DNA of 64,000 nt from Pseudovibrio sp. Alg231-02 (GTDB lineage: Bacteria > Pseudomonadota > Alphaproteobacteria > Rhizobiales > Stappiaceae), in the NCBI RefSeq assembly GCF_900143565.1, contig NZ_FREX01000003.1, forward strand, positions 372,001 through 436,000, written 5' to 3'. The notes under the pieces were generated by a model. That model saw only the letters and a program-made list of their open reading frames with translations. It searched no databases and was not told the DNA's origin. The translations under genes were made by a program, and so were the position numbers. Positions 1 through 10,175 of this stretch are shown here, piece by piece. Each line of letters begins with the position of its first letter. Position 1 is the first letter of the stretch.

Positions 1-35
1 GGCGAACGAAGAGAACAGATTGGAGCCTTGAAACC

Positions 36-1061
36 ATGAACTATGTACGGACCGGTATGCTGCTTGCGGCGATGACCGCTTTGTTTATGGGTATTGGCTT
101 CTTGCTTGGCGGCCAAACCGGCATGCTGATTGCTCTGCTGATCGCTGGCGGCATGAACATCTTCTCCTACTGGAACTCGGATCGCATGGTTCTGTCCATG
201 CACCATGCGCAGGAAGTGGATGAACGTCAGGCCCCGGAGCTTTATGGTATGGTTCGTACTATGGCAGCGCGTGCTGAGCTGCCGATGCCTAAGGTTTATG
301 TGATCAACAACCCGCAGCCCAATGCGTTTGCGACAGGCCGGAACCCTGAGAATGCAGCAGTTGCAGCAACGACTGGTCTTCTGAATTCCCTTTCCAAAGA
401 AGAAGTTGCGGGTGTGATGGCGCACGAGTTGGCGCACGTGAAGAACCGTGACACGCTGATCATGACAATCACTGCGACGATTGCTGGTGCGATCTCCATG
501 CTGGCGAACTTTGCGCTTTTCTTTGGCGGAAACCGCAATAATCCGCTTGGTCTGATTGGGTCTATCCTGATGATGATCCTCGCACCAATGGCGGCAGCTT
601 TGGTTCAGATGGCGATTTCCAGAACACGTGAATATGCAGCTGACCGTATGGGTGCGCAGATTTGTGGTAACCCGCTGTGGCTTGCTTCCGCTTTGCATAA
701 GATTGCAGGCGGTGCAGCCCGGGTTGTGAACGAAGACGCAGAACATAACCCTGCAACGGCGCATATGTTCATCATCAATCCGCTTTCCGGTCAGAATATG
801 GACAACCTGTTCTCGACACATCCAAACACAGATAACCGGATCGCGGCGCTTCGTCAGATGGCCTCTGAAGCTGGCTTTACTGAAACGCGTGGTTCTGGTG
901 GTGGTCATTTTAGTGTGCGTGAGACGTCGCAAGCTAAGCCGCAGCGTGAAACACGTCGCCCAAGCGGCCCTTGGGGAGCATCCCGCCAATCAGGTCAGCG
1001 TGGTGGGAACGACCAACCCAGCCGTGATGAGCCGCGGAAGCCCAAAGGGCCATGGGGCTAA
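36..1061 (+). CDS. htpX: M48 family zinc metalloprotease HtpX
   Basis: HtpX is a membrane-bound protease that degrades misfolded inner-membrane proteins and works with FtsH in envelope stress. The 341-residue product has two hydrophobic segments at about residues 8-45, the zinc motif HELAH at 130-134 with Glu131 as catalytic base, and the likely third zinc ligand Glu199 in EYAADRMGA. Two further hydrophobic segments cover about 145-195. The C terminus is longer than in E. coli HtpX, polar and Arg/Gly/Pro-rich, and carries two GPWG motifs. A GGAG lies about 12 bases before the ATG. It precedes rsmB in the same direction, separated by about 300 bases. Confidence 0.95.
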   Translation: MNYVRTGMLLAAMTALFMGIGFLLGGQTGMLIALLIAGGMNIFSYWNSDRMVLSMHHAQEVDERQAPELYGMVRTMAARAELPMPKVYVINNPQPNAFATGRNPENAAVAATTGLLNSLSKEEVAGVMAHELAHVKNRDTLIMTITATIAGAISMLANFALFFGGNRNNPLGLIGSILMMILAPMAAALVQMAISRTREYAADRMGAQICGNPLWLASALHKIAGGAARVVNEDAEHNPATAHMFIINPLSGQNMDNLFSTHPNTDNRIAALRQMASEAGFTETRGSGGGHFSVRETSQAKPQRETRRPSGPWGASRQSGQRGGNDQPSRDEPRKPKGPWG

Positions 1062-1076
1062 AAGCAAGGGAAATCT

Positions 1077-1104
1077 GCGAATGCGAGACGACTCTCGCAT
1101 TTGC
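1077..1104 (+). terminator. Stem-loop after htpX, probable terminator
   Basis: A 12-bp stem (GCGAATGCGAGA pairing with TCTCGCATTTGC, one G-T pair) with a CGAC loop starts 15 bases after the htpX stop. Only a broken T tract follows. The rest of the gap to rsmB (1105-1364) shows no convincing gene or riboswitch. Confidence 0.5.
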
Positions 1105-1364
1105 TTTGTTGATTGTACCGTGTTTACCTGAATAACTATTCGCGCTTCCCAAATTGTCTTTGCAATATTAAAGGTTCTGTGGTTAGCCGAGCAGGATTTG
1201 ACAGTTCTCCTTTGGTTACAACTGGCAGTAATCCGCCGAAACTCTAGTGGAACCTGATGAAACCGGTTGGCCTCTGAGTGAGGCTCTTCACACAAGAATG
1301 CATCTTTAAAAGAATAGATGGCGCCGAAGGTCTGGCGACACATTCTGGAATACATGGATCAACG

Positions 1365-2813
1365 ATGAGCGCAGAGCGTAAGAATACATCCTCTCAGGAC
1401 AGAAACTCCAAGTTCAAGGGGAGAAAGCGTTCTGGAGCACCGAAGACTCCAAGAGACAATGACAGAGCTTCTGAAACGGAAAGCGTAGAGGGTACCTTTA
1501 AAGATCCTGGCTATGCGGCTCGTAAGGCTGCCACCGATCTGATTGGTAAAGTTTTGAGCAAGCGTATGCCTCTGGATGGCGAGCTTGATCTGAACAATGG
1601 TCATCCAGGTTATAAGCGCCTTGAGCCGAACGATCGGGCGCTTGTGCGTGCAATTATTGGCACTGCGCTGCGTCGTCGTGGTCAGATTCAGGACGTGATT
1701 GATCGCTTCCTTGACCGTCCTATTCCTGAGAAGACTGGTCGCGTTCTGGATATTCTTCATGTTGCCATGGCGCAGTTGTTCTTTATGTCCGTGCCGGATC
1801 ATGCAGCAGTTTCCCTTGCAGTGACGCTTGCTGGTCGTGATGCACGTGCCAAGCCGTACAAAAACCTCGTCAACGCTGTTTTGCGCCGTGCAACGCGGGA
1901 AGGTGCGGCAATCATCGCAGAGCAGGATACTGCGAAGCTGAATGCTCCTGATTGGATGTTCGCCCGTTGGTGTGAAGTTTATGGCGAAGAAGCTGCGCGT
2001 GCGATGTCTGCTGCACATATGCAGGAGCCGTATCTGGACCTGAGCGTGCCATCAGACCGTGATGATTGGGCGGCAAAGCTGGGTGGTGAAGTTCAGCTGG
2101 GTTACTCCGTACGCTTGCAGCCAGATGGGCCGATTGAAAAGCTGGAAGGCTTTGAAGATGGCAAATGGTGGGTTCAGGATGCAGCTGCTGCCGTTCCTGC
2201 GCGTTTGCTGGGTGACATCAAGGGCAAAGTGGTTGCAGATTTGTGTGCTGCCCCGGGTGGTAAGACCATGCAGCTTGCTGCTGCTGGTGCCGATGTGACT
2301 GCTGTCGATATTTCAGCCCGTCGTTTGCAGCGCCTGACACAGAATCTAAAGCGCGTTGGTCTGGAAGCTGAGACTGAAGTTTCTGATCTTCGTGAGTTCG
2401 TGCCGGTTGATCTGTTTGATGCGATTCTTCTGGATGCACCTTGTTCTGCGACCGGTACCATTCGCCGTCACCCAGATGTGGCATGGCTGAAGCGCGAAGA
2501 TGATGTGCTCAAACTCGCTGACCTGCAATACGAATTGCTTGAAAAAGCACTTGGTTGGCTGAAGCCGGGCGGAACTCTTGTTTACTGCACCTGTTCACTG
2601 GAACAGGAAGAGGGCGAGCTGCAAATTCAACGTTTGTTGTTGGAGCATCCTGAGGTGCAGCGTGTGCCTGTGACAGCTGAAGAGCTGGGCGGTGTTGCTG
2701 AGGCGATCAATTCTCAAGGCGACTTCCGCGCGATGCCAGGTCAGAACCCATCCTCAGGGAAAACATCTGGTGGTCTGGATGGCTTTTTCGCGGCTCGTTT
2801 GCGTCTCTCTTAA
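1365..2813 (+). CDS. rsmB: 16S rRNA (cytosine-967-C5)-methyltransferase RsmB
   Basis: RsmB (Sun/Fmu) methylates C967 of 16S rRNA using S-adenosylmethionine. The product has a basic N-terminal tail, a NusB-like helical RNA-binding domain, and a C-terminal Rossmann methyltransferase with AAPGGKT for SAM binding, DAPCSATG with the turnover Cys and YCTCSL with the catalytic Cys. The frame opens at 1278, but MSAERKN at 1365 is preferred because the earlier residues resemble no family member. No strong ribosome binding site is visible, so the start is uncertain. The following heparinase-like gene and purH give an order familiar from Hyphomicrobiales. Confidence 0.93.
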   Translation: MSAERKNTSSQDRNSKFKGRKRSGAPKTPRDNDRASETESVEGTFKDPGYAARKAATDLIGKVLSKRMPLDGELDLNNGHPGYKRLEPNDRALVRAIIGTALRRRGQIQDVIDRFLDRPIPEKTGRVLDILHVAMAQLFFMSVPDHAAVSLAVTLAGRDARAKPYKNLVNAVLRRATREGAAIIAEQDTAKLNAPDWMFARWCEVYGEEAARAMSAAHMQEPYLDLSVPSDRDDWAAKLGGEVQLGYSVRLQPDGPIEKLEGFEDGKWWVQDAAAAVPARLLGDIKGKVVADLCAAPGGKTMQLAAAGADVTAVDISARRLQRLTQNLKRVGLEAETEVSDLREFVPVDLFDAILLDAPCSATGTIRRHPDVAWLKREDDVLKLADLQYELLEKALGWLKPGGTLVYCTCSLEQEEGELQIQRLLLEHPEVQRVPVTAEELGGVAEAINSQGDFRAMPGQNPSSGKTSGGLDGFFAARLRLS

Positions 2814-2909
2814 AAAGAGCTGGTGGAATGTCACCAAGGATTTACGCAAAGTGGGCATGGTTAACGAGATTTAAAGAGCTTGGGCGCAAACCATTTGTTA
2901 AGTTTGTTT

Positions 2910-3011
2910 AGAGCGTGTTGTTGCAAATCGCTTTCTTGCTCACGCTCTAAATCTTTGTTTTTGTGCGTATCCTTATCTGAAACCGAAACTGCTTTTCGGG
3001 GATACGCTCTA
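2910..3011. repeat. RIME-like intergenic palindromic element, copy 1
   Basis: Two adjacent palindromes: GAGCGTG/CACGCTC, then a GCGTATCC/GGATACGC stem around a CTTTTCGG core. The linker contains CTTTGTTTTTG. The same architecture recurs at 18716-18810, 42761-42860 and 43720-43822. It resembles the Rhizobium-type intergenic mosaic elements (RIME) of alphaproteobacteria. Confidence 0.75.
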
Positions 3012-3029
3012 ATGGAGTGCTGAAGGGGT

Positions 3030-4745
3030 ATGACGGGCGCAACGGTGTCTGAAAGACTTAGAATCCTTAGTCTTTTGACACAAAACATGGCTCAAAATAG
3101 TCTGAACTGGGCGCGAGGGGGCTCTATGTTCCGCGTGTTCTCGTTTGGAAGTGCGCCATCGCGCCTGCTTATCGCTCCTCAGGATCTGCGCACTGCAGAT
3201 GCTACAAACGCCGCTGACATTTATGCTGGCCGGTTCCTGTTTGCCGGACATCTGGTTGAAGTGGGCGGGCAATCTCCGTTTGATGTTGAGCCGCCGAATC
3301 TCCAATGGTCAAAAGCGCTGCATGGGTTTTCCTGGCTTCGCCATTTGCGTGCTGCTGAGACCAACATGGCACAGCAAAATGCCCGTGCCTTGGTTGAGGA
3401 CTGGATCAGATCCTGCGGTCGCTGGCATGATAGCGGCTGGAAGCAGGAAGTTGTGGCGCGCCGTGTGTTGAGCTGGATGGCTCAATCTCCGTTATTGCTG
3501 ACCGGATGTGAAGCGGATTTCTATCGTGCCTTCATGCGGTCGCTGTACCGGCAGGTGCGCTATCTACGCCGGACTATGAACAAAGCGCCGGATGGCTTGC
3601 CGCGTCTGACAGTTGCCATGGCGAATGCTTGTGCAACGGTTTCCATGGATGGGCAGGGGCGTCACGTCAAACAAGCTCTGAAGCGTCTTGATCAGGAGTT
3701 GAAGCGTCAAATCCTGCCGGATGGTGGTCATATCTCCCGGCATCCCGGTGCGATTATTGAGATCCTTGTTGATCTGCTGCCAATCCGCCAGGCGCTTGTG
3801 ATGCAGGGGCAAACGGTGTCTCCAGTCATGATGGAATCCATTGACCGCATGATGCCGATGATCCGCTTCTTCCGTCATGGTGATGGATCCTTTGCTCATT
3901 TCAATGGCATGGCTTCTACTCCGGGTGATGTGGTTGCGACCATCCTTGCTTATGATGATGCACGTGGAACACCGCCTGTTAGTGCACCGCATTCCGGTTA
4001 TCAGCGTCTCACTGGTGGTGATAGCCTTGTGATGATTGATGTGGGAGCGCCGCCGCCAACGCGCTTCTCTAGCAATACGCATGCTGGTTGCCTCTCCTTT
4101 GAGTTCTCCTCAAAGCGCAATCGCATTGTGGTGAACTGTGGCGTCTCTACACGAGAGCAAGTTGCCTGGAAGATGGTGGCTCGTTCCACTGCTGCACATT
4201 CGACAGCCGGGATTGGCGATACGTCTTCTTGTCGTTTTCTGACGTCCTCTCGTTTTGATAAGGTATTGGGCAATCCGGTGTTATCTGGTCCCAAAGATGT
4301 TGAAGCGGAGCGACAGGACACCGACCTTTCTGACCGCGTGATTGCAAGCCATGATGGTTATGTAGAGCGCTATGGCATTGTTCATGAACGTGATCTGACG
4401 CTGTCGCGTGATGGAACAGTTCTGGATGGAATTGACCGGTTCAAGCCAACGTCTGACAAGACAGAAGAAGAGACAGTCACGATCCGCTTCCATCTACACC
4501 CACAGGTAAGCTGCACTATGTTGCCATTGGGTGATGCTGCTGTTTTGCAGTGTGCAGATGGTGAAGCCTGGGAGTTTTCTGCTGATGGGATTGAGTTCTC
4601 CGTTGAGGAATCAATCTACCTGTCAGACGTTTTCGGTCACCGACAAACGCAGCAGATTGTTCTTAGTGTTGGTGTAAAAGAAGCGCTGAGTGTGACCTGG
4701 ATGCTAAGAAAGACAGCCTCTGCCAAGGCGCGGCGGAAGACCTAA
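3030..4745 (+). CDS. Heparinase II/III family protein
   Basis: This 571-residue protein has the form of alphaproteobacterial heparinase II/III-like proteins encoded between rsmB and purH. It has an alpha-helical toroid-like N-terminal half (about 60-300) and a beta-rich C-terminal half with the HSTAGIGDTSSCRF segment typical of the heparinase II/III C-terminal domain. No N-terminal signal peptide is evident. Family members cleave uronic-acid polysaccharides, but the substrate in this clade is unknown and a cell-envelope role is only inferred. The ATG follows a good GAAGGGG site. Confidence 0.88.
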   Translation: MTGATVSERLRILSLLTQNMAQNSLNWARGGSMFRVFSFGSAPSRLLIAPQDLRTADATNAADIYAGRFLFAGHLVEVGGQSPFDVEPPNLQWSKALHGFSWLRHLRAAETNMAQQNARALVEDWIRSCGRWHDSGWKQEVVARRVLSWMAQSPLLLTGCEADFYRAFMRSLYRQVRYLRRTMNKAPDGLPRLTVAMANACATVSMDGQGRHVKQALKRLDQELKRQILPDGGHISRHPGAIIEILVDLLPIRQALVMQGQTVSPVMMESIDRMMPMIRFFRHGDGSFAHFNGMASTPGDVVATILAYDDARGTPPVSAPHSGYQRLTGGDSLVMIDVGAPPPTRFSSNTHAGCLSFEFSSKRNRIVVNCGVSTREQVAWKMVARSTAAHSTAGIGDTSSCRFLTSSRFDKVLGNPVLSGPKDVEAERQDTDLSDRVIASHDGYVERYGIVHERDLTLSRDGTVLDGIDRFKPTSDKTEEETVTIRFHLHPQVSCTMLPLGDAAVLQCADGEAWEFSADGIEFSVEESIYLSDVFGHRQTQQIVLSVGVKEALSVTWMLRKTASAKARRKT

Positions 4746-4763
4746 CGTCATTTGTGCTCTTGC

Positions 4764-4793
4764 CCTTTAGGGGATGTAAACTGCTCCTAAAGG
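4764..4793 (+). terminator. Stem-loop between the heparinase-like gene and purH
   Basis: CCTTTAGG pairs with CCTAAAGG around a 14-base loop, 19 bases after the stop. No T run follows, so it may be a weak terminator or a processing signal. Confidence 0.35.
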
Positions 4794-4908
4794 TTACCCG
4801 TCAAACCGCTCTCAATCCCCATAAAATGGGTTCCCACAGCTGTGAATAAGTGTTATTTGGCGGGCGTCAAAACCCTTCCATTTTCTCTAAGAGAGTAGGC
4901 TTTTACCC

Positions 4909-6525
4909 ATGGCCGTTGTCTCCAAAGGCGTTCCGATACCTGAACTCGTATCGGTTAAGCGTGCGCTTCTTTCTGTCTCCGATAAAACCGGTCTTGTTGA
5001 GTTTGCGAAAGCGCTTTCCGAACGTGGAGTTGAGCTGATCTCAACAGGCGGAACTCGCAAAACGATTGCTAAGGCTGGCCTCCCGGTTAAAGATATTTCC
5101 GAGGTTACTGGTTTTCCTGAAATTATGGATGGCCGTGTTAAGACGCTGCATCCTATGGTGCATGGCGGATTGCTGAGCATTCGTGATGATGCTGAGCATG
5201 TTGCTGCGATGGATGAGCATGGCATCACTGGTATCGACCTGCTTTGCGTGAACCTTTATCCATTTGAAGATACGGTTGCATCTGGTGCTGACTACGCAAA
5301 CGGTGTTGAGAACATCGATATTGGTGGTCCGGCGATGACACGCGCTGCTGCCAAGAACCATGCCTATGTAACCACTGTTGTTGACCCAGCTGATTACGCT
5401 GCTGTGGTTGTGGCGCTGGATACGCATAACGGTCAGTCTCCGATTGCTCTTCGTAAGAAGCTGGCGCAGAAAGCTTTTGCTCGTACCGCTGCTTATGATG
5501 CTGCTGTTTCCAACTGGATGGCAGAGCAGATTGATGAGGCGGCTCCGGATTATCGTGCGATTGGTGGTACGCTGAATGAAGTGATGCGCTATGGTGAGAA
5601 CCCTCATCAGGCAGCTGGTTTTTATGTGACAGGTGAGAAGCGTCCAGGTGTTGCGACGGCTCGTCAGGTGCAGGGTAAGCAGCTCTCTTACAACAACATC
5701 AATGATACGGATGCAGCGTTTGAGCTTGTTTCCGAGTTTGATCCGGCTCGTACGGCAGCAGTTGCTATCATCAAGCATGCGAACCCGTGCGGTGTTGCAG
5801 AAGCGCCTACGCTGAAGGAAGCCTATGAGAAAGCGCTGGCGTGTGATCCGGTTTCTGCGTTTGGCGGCATTGTTGCGCTCAACGGGACTCTGGATGCGGA
5901 TGCTGCTGCTGAGATCACCAAGATCTTCACTGAGGTGATTATTGCTCCTGATGCGACAGAAGAAGCTATTGAGCTGGTTGCTAAGAAAAAGAACCTGCGC
6001 TTGCTCCTGACGAATGGCCTTTCTGATCCACGCGCCAAGGGTCTGTTTGTGAAGACTGTTTCTGGTGGCTTGCTGGTTCAGGATCGTGACAGCGGTGTTG
6101 TTGATGATCTGGATCTCAAGGTGGTGACAAAGCGTGCGCCGTCTGATCAGGAACTGGCAGATCTGAAAATGGCCTTCCGTGTTGGCAAGCATGTAAAATC
6201 CAATGCGATTGTCTACGTCAAAGACGGCGCGACTGTTGGCATTGGAGCAGGGCAAATGAGCCGTGTTGACAGTGCTCGCATTGCAGCACGCAAAGCTGAG
6301 GATGCCGCTGAGGCTGCTGGCCTTGTTGAGCCGTTGACCAAAGGTTGTGTGGTTGCTTCTGATGCGTTCTTCCCGTTCGCTGATGGCTTGCTTTCTGCTG
6401 CTGAGGCTGGTGCCACTGCCGTTATTCAGCCAGGTGGTTCCATGCGTGATGATGAAGTGATCAAAGCCGCTGATGAAGCTGGCTTGGCAATGGTCGTTAC
6501 TGGAATGCGCCACTTCCGTCACTAA
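4909..6525 (+). CDS. purH: Bifunctional AICAR transformylase / IMP cyclohydrolase PurH
   Basis: PurH catalyses the last two steps of de novo purine synthesis, formylating AICAR with 10-formyl-THF and closing the ring to IMP. The N-terminal MGS-like IMP cyclohydrolase domain covers about residues 15-150 ([17 protein letters not shown]). The transformylase domain follows, with the family segments [17 protein letters not shown] and [10 protein letters not shown]. Length (538) is normal for the family. A strong terminator follows the stop, so this is the end of its transcription unit. Confidence 0.97.
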   Translation: MAVVSKGVPIPELVSVKRALLSVSDKTGLVEFAKALSERGVELISTGGTRKTIAKAGLPVKDISEVTGFPEIMDGRVKTLHPMVHGGLLSIRDDAEHVAAMDEHGITGIDLLCVNLYPFEDTVASGADYANGVENIDIGGPAMTRAAAKNHAYVTTVVDPADYAAVVVALDTHNGQSPIALRKKLAQKAFARTAAYDAAVSNWMAEQIDEAAPDYRAIGGTLNEVMRYGENPHQAAGFYVTGEKRPGVATARQVQGKQLSYNNINDTDAAFELVSEFDPARTAAVAIIKHANPCGVAEAPTLKEAYEKALACDPVSAFGGIVALNGTLDADAAAEITKIFTEVIIAPDATEEAIELVAKKKNLRLLLTNGLSDPRAKGLFVKTVSGGLLVQDRDSGVVDDLDLKVVTKRAPSDQELADLKMAFRVGKHVKSNAIVYVKDGATVGIGAGQMSRVDSARIAARKAEDAAEAAGLVEPLTKGCVVASDAFFPFADGLLSAAEAGATAVIQPGGSMRDDEVIKAADEAGLAMVVTGMRHFRH

Positions 6526-6551
6526 AGGGCGGCATCTCTTATAAAATCTGG

Positions 6552-6585
6552 GCCTTCGCAGGTTATGCTTGCGAAGGCTTTTTTA
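6552..6585 (+). terminator. Rho-independent terminator of purH
   Basis: A 9-bp GC-rich stem, GCCTTCGCA with TGCGAAGGC, is followed directly by TTTTTT, 26 bases after the purH stop. Confidence 0.88.
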
Positions 6586-6684
6586 TTGGCCGCTGGTTTT
6601 AATTAAAGCTGAAAGCCAATGCTTAGTTGTAATTGGTATGGTGGAGGGAACGAAAACAAGGCGCAAAAGCGTCGATAACTGCGC

Positions 6685-8223
6685 ATGGTGCAGATGCTGC
6701 AAGATCAAGGTTTCCTTCCCAAACTTCAACGCGTCATAGTCTCGGATAACTGGGCTACGTTCATCGCGAAACACTTTGTCTGGCTTCTTGCCGGATACTT
6801 CATTGTCCAGACCATTACTCGTTATTTTGCGTCTCCCGTATTGGGCCTGGATGAAGCGGAGCAGATTATTGCGGCTCAGAGTTTTCAGCTTGGATATGGC
6901 CCGCAGCCCCCACTTTATACTTGGCTGACAATCGCTTTCTTCTGGGTGTTTGGAGAAGGGCTCTTTGCAACGGCTCTTCTTAAAAATACCTTGTTGTTTC
7001 TTGGCTATCTTGGTGTTTGGCTCACAGCGCGGAAGGCCTCTGATCCGACGTTGGCTGCTATCGGGACGGCCTCACTTATCTTTCTGCCGCAAATCTCCTG
7101 GGAGTCGCAGCGGGCGTTGAGCCATTCAGTTTTGATGTTCGCGTGTTCTGCGTGGACGGTTTATCTCTTCCTGACCTGCATCGAAAAGCCAAGCTGGTGG
7201 CGTGCTGTTGTGTTTGGTGTCGTGATCGCAGCAGGTGCACTTTCCAAATACAACTATATGTTTTTGCTTGTCGCTTTGATCGCAGCTGGCTTTTGCATTG
7301 AGGACGGGCGCAAGTTCCTACGTTCAAAATACATTCTTGGTTCTGCTGCTGTTGCTGTCGTGCTTTTGCTTCCTCCTGCTTTCTGGATGTTTGAGAACCA
7401 GGATCTCATCTATGCGCGTGTCCATAAGTTCGGAATCGAAAAGGTTGAACGGCATTTTCTGACCGGGTTTATCTCTCTGGTAAATGCAGCTTTGCAGTTT
7501 GTCGTTGTCGCTGTGGTCTTGTTCTTTTGCGCATGGGCGACGAGTTTTTATTGGAAAGATGCTGAGCAGCACGACCAATATGTGAATGAGACCATTCGCA
7601 AACTTCTCACGCTTGTCGTTATCTTTGGGCTGGTTATTGCTGCTGTGTCTGTTGTTGCAAGTGGCGCGACCAATGTGAAAGATCGATGGCTTCAACCAAT
7701 CCTATTTCTTGCTCCGTTGGTTGCTTCGTTGTGGCTGTTTGCTGAGGTCTCAATACGTCAGGCCAAGATTATTCTTGGCACGGCTAGTGTGCTGGCAGTG
7801 CTGATCGTTGTGCTCATTCCCTTCAACTTTGCCTTTGGCAGTTTTAAAAAGCCAAGTGCGCATTCGCTTCCTTCTCAGGCAATTGTTGATACGCTGGCGC
7901 AGTATGGTGTGCGAAGTGTTCTGACCACGTCTCACAGCATTGCGGGTAACATTGGCGATCTGAAACCGGGTTGGGCAGTGACCATTCCGGAGTATTCCGG
8001 TATCGATATCAACTACGCCTACCCGGTTGCGATCCTTTGGAAGGGGCACTCCAAGTCTGTCCCTGAGAACATGTCTGCCCTTTATCAGAAGCTTAAAGGC
8101 AAGCCGATCCCTAACAGTGAAATCCATAAGGAAGCTGCGCCTTACTATCATTGGTCGGAATATCCGTTCGAGTATAGCTTCATCATTGTTGAGGGGAATA
8201 ATCAGGCAGCCTCACAGCATTAG
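6685..8223 (+). CDS. GT39/ArnT-type membrane glycosyltransferase
   Basis: This 512-residue polytopic membrane protein has about 11 hydrophobic segments. It matches the dolichyl/undecaprenyl-phosphate-mannose glycosyltransferase superfamily (GT39/GT83): the acidic LGLDEAEQ motif (Asp56/Glu57) lies in the first periplasmic loop and QPPLYTW about 20 residues later. Such enzymes move a sugar from a lipid-phosphate donor to lipid A, protein or glycolipid on the periplasmic side. The acceptor cannot be read from sequence. A second ATG three codons on is possible. It stands alone between the purH terminator and an acetyltransferase gene. Confidence 0.8.
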   Translation: MVQMLQDQGFLPKLQRVIVSDNWATFIAKHFVWLLAGYFIVQTITRYFASPVLGLDEAEQIIAAQSFQLGYGPQPPLYTWLTIAFFWVFGEGLFATALLKNTLLFLGYLGVWLTARKASDPTLAAIGTASLIFLPQISWESQRALSHSVLMFACSAWTVYLFLTCIEKPSWWRAVVFGVVIAAGALSKYNYMFLLVALIAAGFCIEDGRKFLRSKYILGSAAVAVVLLLPPAFWMFENQDLIYARVHKFGIEKVERHFLTGFISLVNAALQFVVVAVVLFFCAWATSFYWKDAEQHDQYVNETIRKLLTLVVIFGLVIAAVSVVASGATNVKDRWLQPILFLAPLVASLWLFAEVSIRQAKIILGTASVLAVLIVVLIPFNFAFGSFKKPSAHSLPSQAIVDTLAQYGVRSVLTTSHSIAGNIGDLKPGWAVTIPEYSGIDINYAYPVAILWKGHSKSVPENMSALYQKLKGKPIPNSEIHKEAAPYYHWSEYPFEYSFIIVEGNNQAASQH

Positions 8224-8319
8224 AGTTATACGGCTAAATTCTCCCAGTTTTGAGAATGGGTGGATGCTTTGAAAATTGGTAGTCTGGTCATTGCGACTTG
8301 AGATCAGGGAGATGGGTCC

Positions 8320-8787
8320 GTGATATTCGATGAGATTACAGTGGAACCTGCCAGAGAAGCGGATGCGCATCGTTTGGGTGAGCTCGTCTTTGCGATGGAA
8401 AGCGAACTTTGGCCGGAAGATGAGCTTGATGTTGGGCAGTTCAAAATGACGGCTGAGGATATTCTGTCTGATGATGGCTCTCGCTATTGGGCTTATCTGG
8501 CGCGGTCTCAGGGGGAGCTTCTCGGGCTCATTACACTGTCGGAAAAGAAGGCCATTTATGCTGGTGGCAGGTTTGGTGAAATCGTCGAGTTTTACGTTGT
8601 GCCGTCTGGTCGGTGTGCCGGGGTTGGTAAGATACTGCTGCAACAGGCGGTGTTGAAGGGGCAGGAGATGGACTGGCCTTACCTGGAAGTGGGAGCGCCA
8701 CATCAGCCAGCCTGGAAAACAACGCTGAGTTTTTATCTTAATAACGAATTCAGAGAAATTGGTCCGCGGCTGGAAAGAGAAATTTAG
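8320..8787 (+). CDS. GNAT family N-acetyltransferase
   Basis: A 155-residue protein of GNAT type: a strand and helix at residues 1-40, a central sheet with EIVEFYVVPSGRCAGVGKILLQQAV matching motif A (acetyl-CoA pyrophosphate loop as R-x-x-G-V-G), and a C-terminal FYLNNEFREIG segment. It starts with GTG after AGGGAGA. The substrate is unknown, and both small-molecule and protein N-terminal acetylation are possible. The nearest relative in the window is the GNAT at 9657, but the two are not close paralogues. Confidence 0.8.
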   Translation: MIFDEITVEPAREADAHRLGELVFAMESELWPEDELDVGQFKMTAEDILSDDGSRYWAYLARSQGELLGLITLSEKKAIYAGGRFGEIVEFYVVPSGRCAGVGKILLQQAVLKGQEMDWPYLEVGAPHQPAWKTTLSFYLNNEFREIGPRLEREI

Positions 8788-8900
8788 GTGCGATTGCGAG
8801 TTCTTTTCGTTTAGGGCTGTTTCATCCAATTCAACAACAGAATGTCCAGAATGGGCTTTTAGGCTGGCTGCAACTTTTGTTGTTTGGCCAGGAGAAGCCT

Positions 8901-9644
8901 ATGTGTTGGATGTGCAATGACAAAGCGGGTTTGGTTGGATCACCAGCGCGCCGCAAGTTTCTGAAAACAGCTGGTGTGTTTGGTGCTGCTCTGGCAACGG
9001 GTGGTGTTGGTGCTGTTTCGTCTGCCAGTGCGCAGGAGCCGCCTATTCCTAAAAACGAGATTGGTGGTGAGGCTGCTCTTAAGCGTTTGATGGATGGTAA
9101 CAAGCGCTATGTTGAGGGGAATATCTCTCCTGCTGATTTCCAGAGCACCCGTGCTGCACTGGCTGCTGGGCAGAACCCGTTTGCGGCGATCCTGGGCTGT
9201 GCGGATTCTCGTGTGGCGCCGGAGCTGGCGTTTGATACGGGGCGTGGGGATCTCTTTGTCGTGCGTGTTGCCGGTAATGTTGTGACGCCGGAAGGGCTTG
9301 CGAGCCTTGAGTTTTGTGTTGATGTGCTTGGTACGCAGCTCATCATGGTGTTGGGTCACGAGAAGTGCGGTGCTGTGAAGGCGGCGATTTCTTCTGTTCA
9401 GAGTGGCAACCAGTTTCCCGGTCATATCCAGACGCTTGTTGAGCTTCTTCGGCCTCCTGTGCAGCAGGCGCAGGGTGAGAAGGGGGATGTTCTCGTTAAT
9501 GCCATCAAAGCCAATGTGCAGTGGGGTGTGACAGCTTTGCAGCAGGCATCGCCTATTTTAGACAAGCACTTCAAGGCGGGGACGTTGAAGGTGGTTGGTG
9601 GGGTGTATGACCTTGATACGGGCAAAGTTACAATGGTGACATAA
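8901..9644 (+). CDS. Beta-class carbonic anhydrase with Tat signal
   Basis: Beta carbonic anhydrase interconverts CO2 and bicarbonate. The zinc site is visible as CADSR (Cys and the Asp-Arg dyad) and GHEKCGAV (His and Cys). Before it, residues 16-22 (ARRKFLK), followed by a hydrophobic run and ASA, form a twin-arginine signal, so the enzyme should be exported folded to the periplasm. The frame is open upstream to a TTG at 8877, but the ATG at 8901 has AGGAGA at good spacing. A GNAT gene follows 12 bases later, suggesting co-transcription. Confidence 0.9.
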   Translation: MCWMCNDKAGLVGSPARRKFLKTAGVFGAALATGGVGAVSSASAQEPPIPKNEIGGEAALKRLMDGNKRYVEGNISPADFQSTRAALAAGQNPFAAILGCADSRVAPELAFDTGRGDLFVVRVAGNVVTPEGLASLEFCVDVLGTQLIMVLGHEKCGAVKAAISSVQSGNQFPGHIQTLVELLRPPVQQAQGEKGDVLVNAIKANVQWGVTALQQASPILDKHFKAGTLKVVGGVYDLDTGKVTMVT

Positions 9645-9656
9645 GAGGGATCGCAG

Positions 9657-10109
9657 ATGGTTGTTCCCATAATCAGGGTGTCTGAAGCGAAGGATCTTCC
9701 GGCTTTGCTGGAGCTTGAGGCTCACTATATGGCGGAGTTGGAACCGCATAACTTTGAGCGGTGGAAGACGTGTGAGGCTGTGCATCGCAAGCGGATGGAA
9801 GAGGCTTTGCTGCGCACTTTTGCTGCTGAGATGGCGGATGACATCAAAGGCTATTGCTATTGGGGGCTTCTGAATGACAGTGCCCATATCTTCAACGTGT
9901 ATGTGCATCCGGATTTTCGCCGCTATGGTTTGGCGAAGTATCTGCTTGAGCGTACGGAGGAGGATATTCAGCGCAAGGGCTTTAGCCAGTGGACATTCAA
10001 CCCGATCAAGACCCACCCTGCGAAGGTGTTCATTGAGCAGCTTGGCTATAGATTGCAGTGGGAAGATACGGATCGGCTTCACATGTTCAAGGAAAAGGCG
10101 GCAGCGTGA
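9657..10109 (+). CDS. GNAT family N-acetyltransferase
   Basis: A 150-residue GNAT protein. Motif A is HIFNVYVHPDFRRYGLAKYLLE, with R-R-Y-G-L-A as the acetyl-CoA loop. The C-terminal part has FIEQLGYRLQWED, the usual strand 5-6 region. The ATG follows AGAGGGAT. It starts 12 bases after the carbonic anhydrase stop and probably shares its transcript. The substrate is not recognisable. The gene ends at the edge of a long repeat-filled accessory region. Confidence 0.8.
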   Translation: MVVPIIRVSEAKDLPALLELEAHYMAELEPHNFERWKTCEAVHRKRMEEALLRTFAAEMADDIKGYCYWGLLNDSAHIFNVYVHPDFRRYGLAKYLLERTEEDIQRKGFSQWTFNPIKTHPAKVFIEQLGYRLQWEDTDRLHMFKEKAAA

Positions 10110-10159
10110 GCCTTCTCGTTATGCAAACAGCTTTAGCACCGCTGGAAATGTCCGGCGGT

Positions 10160-10175
10160 GTTTTCACGTGAAACT
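10160..10175. promoter_or_regulatory. parS-like ParB binding site
   Basis: GTTTTCACGTGAAACT shares 13 of 16 positions with the bacterial parS consensus TGTTTCACGTGAAACA and keeps the whole TTTCACGTGAAAC core. It is intergenic. A second copy of the 12-base palindromic core lies at 53102-53113. ParB binding is inferred. Confidence 0.6.

Noticed and set aside
5041-6522. 493-codon open frame opposite purH
   Set aside because: Antisense shadow of a conserved gene in a codon-biased region.
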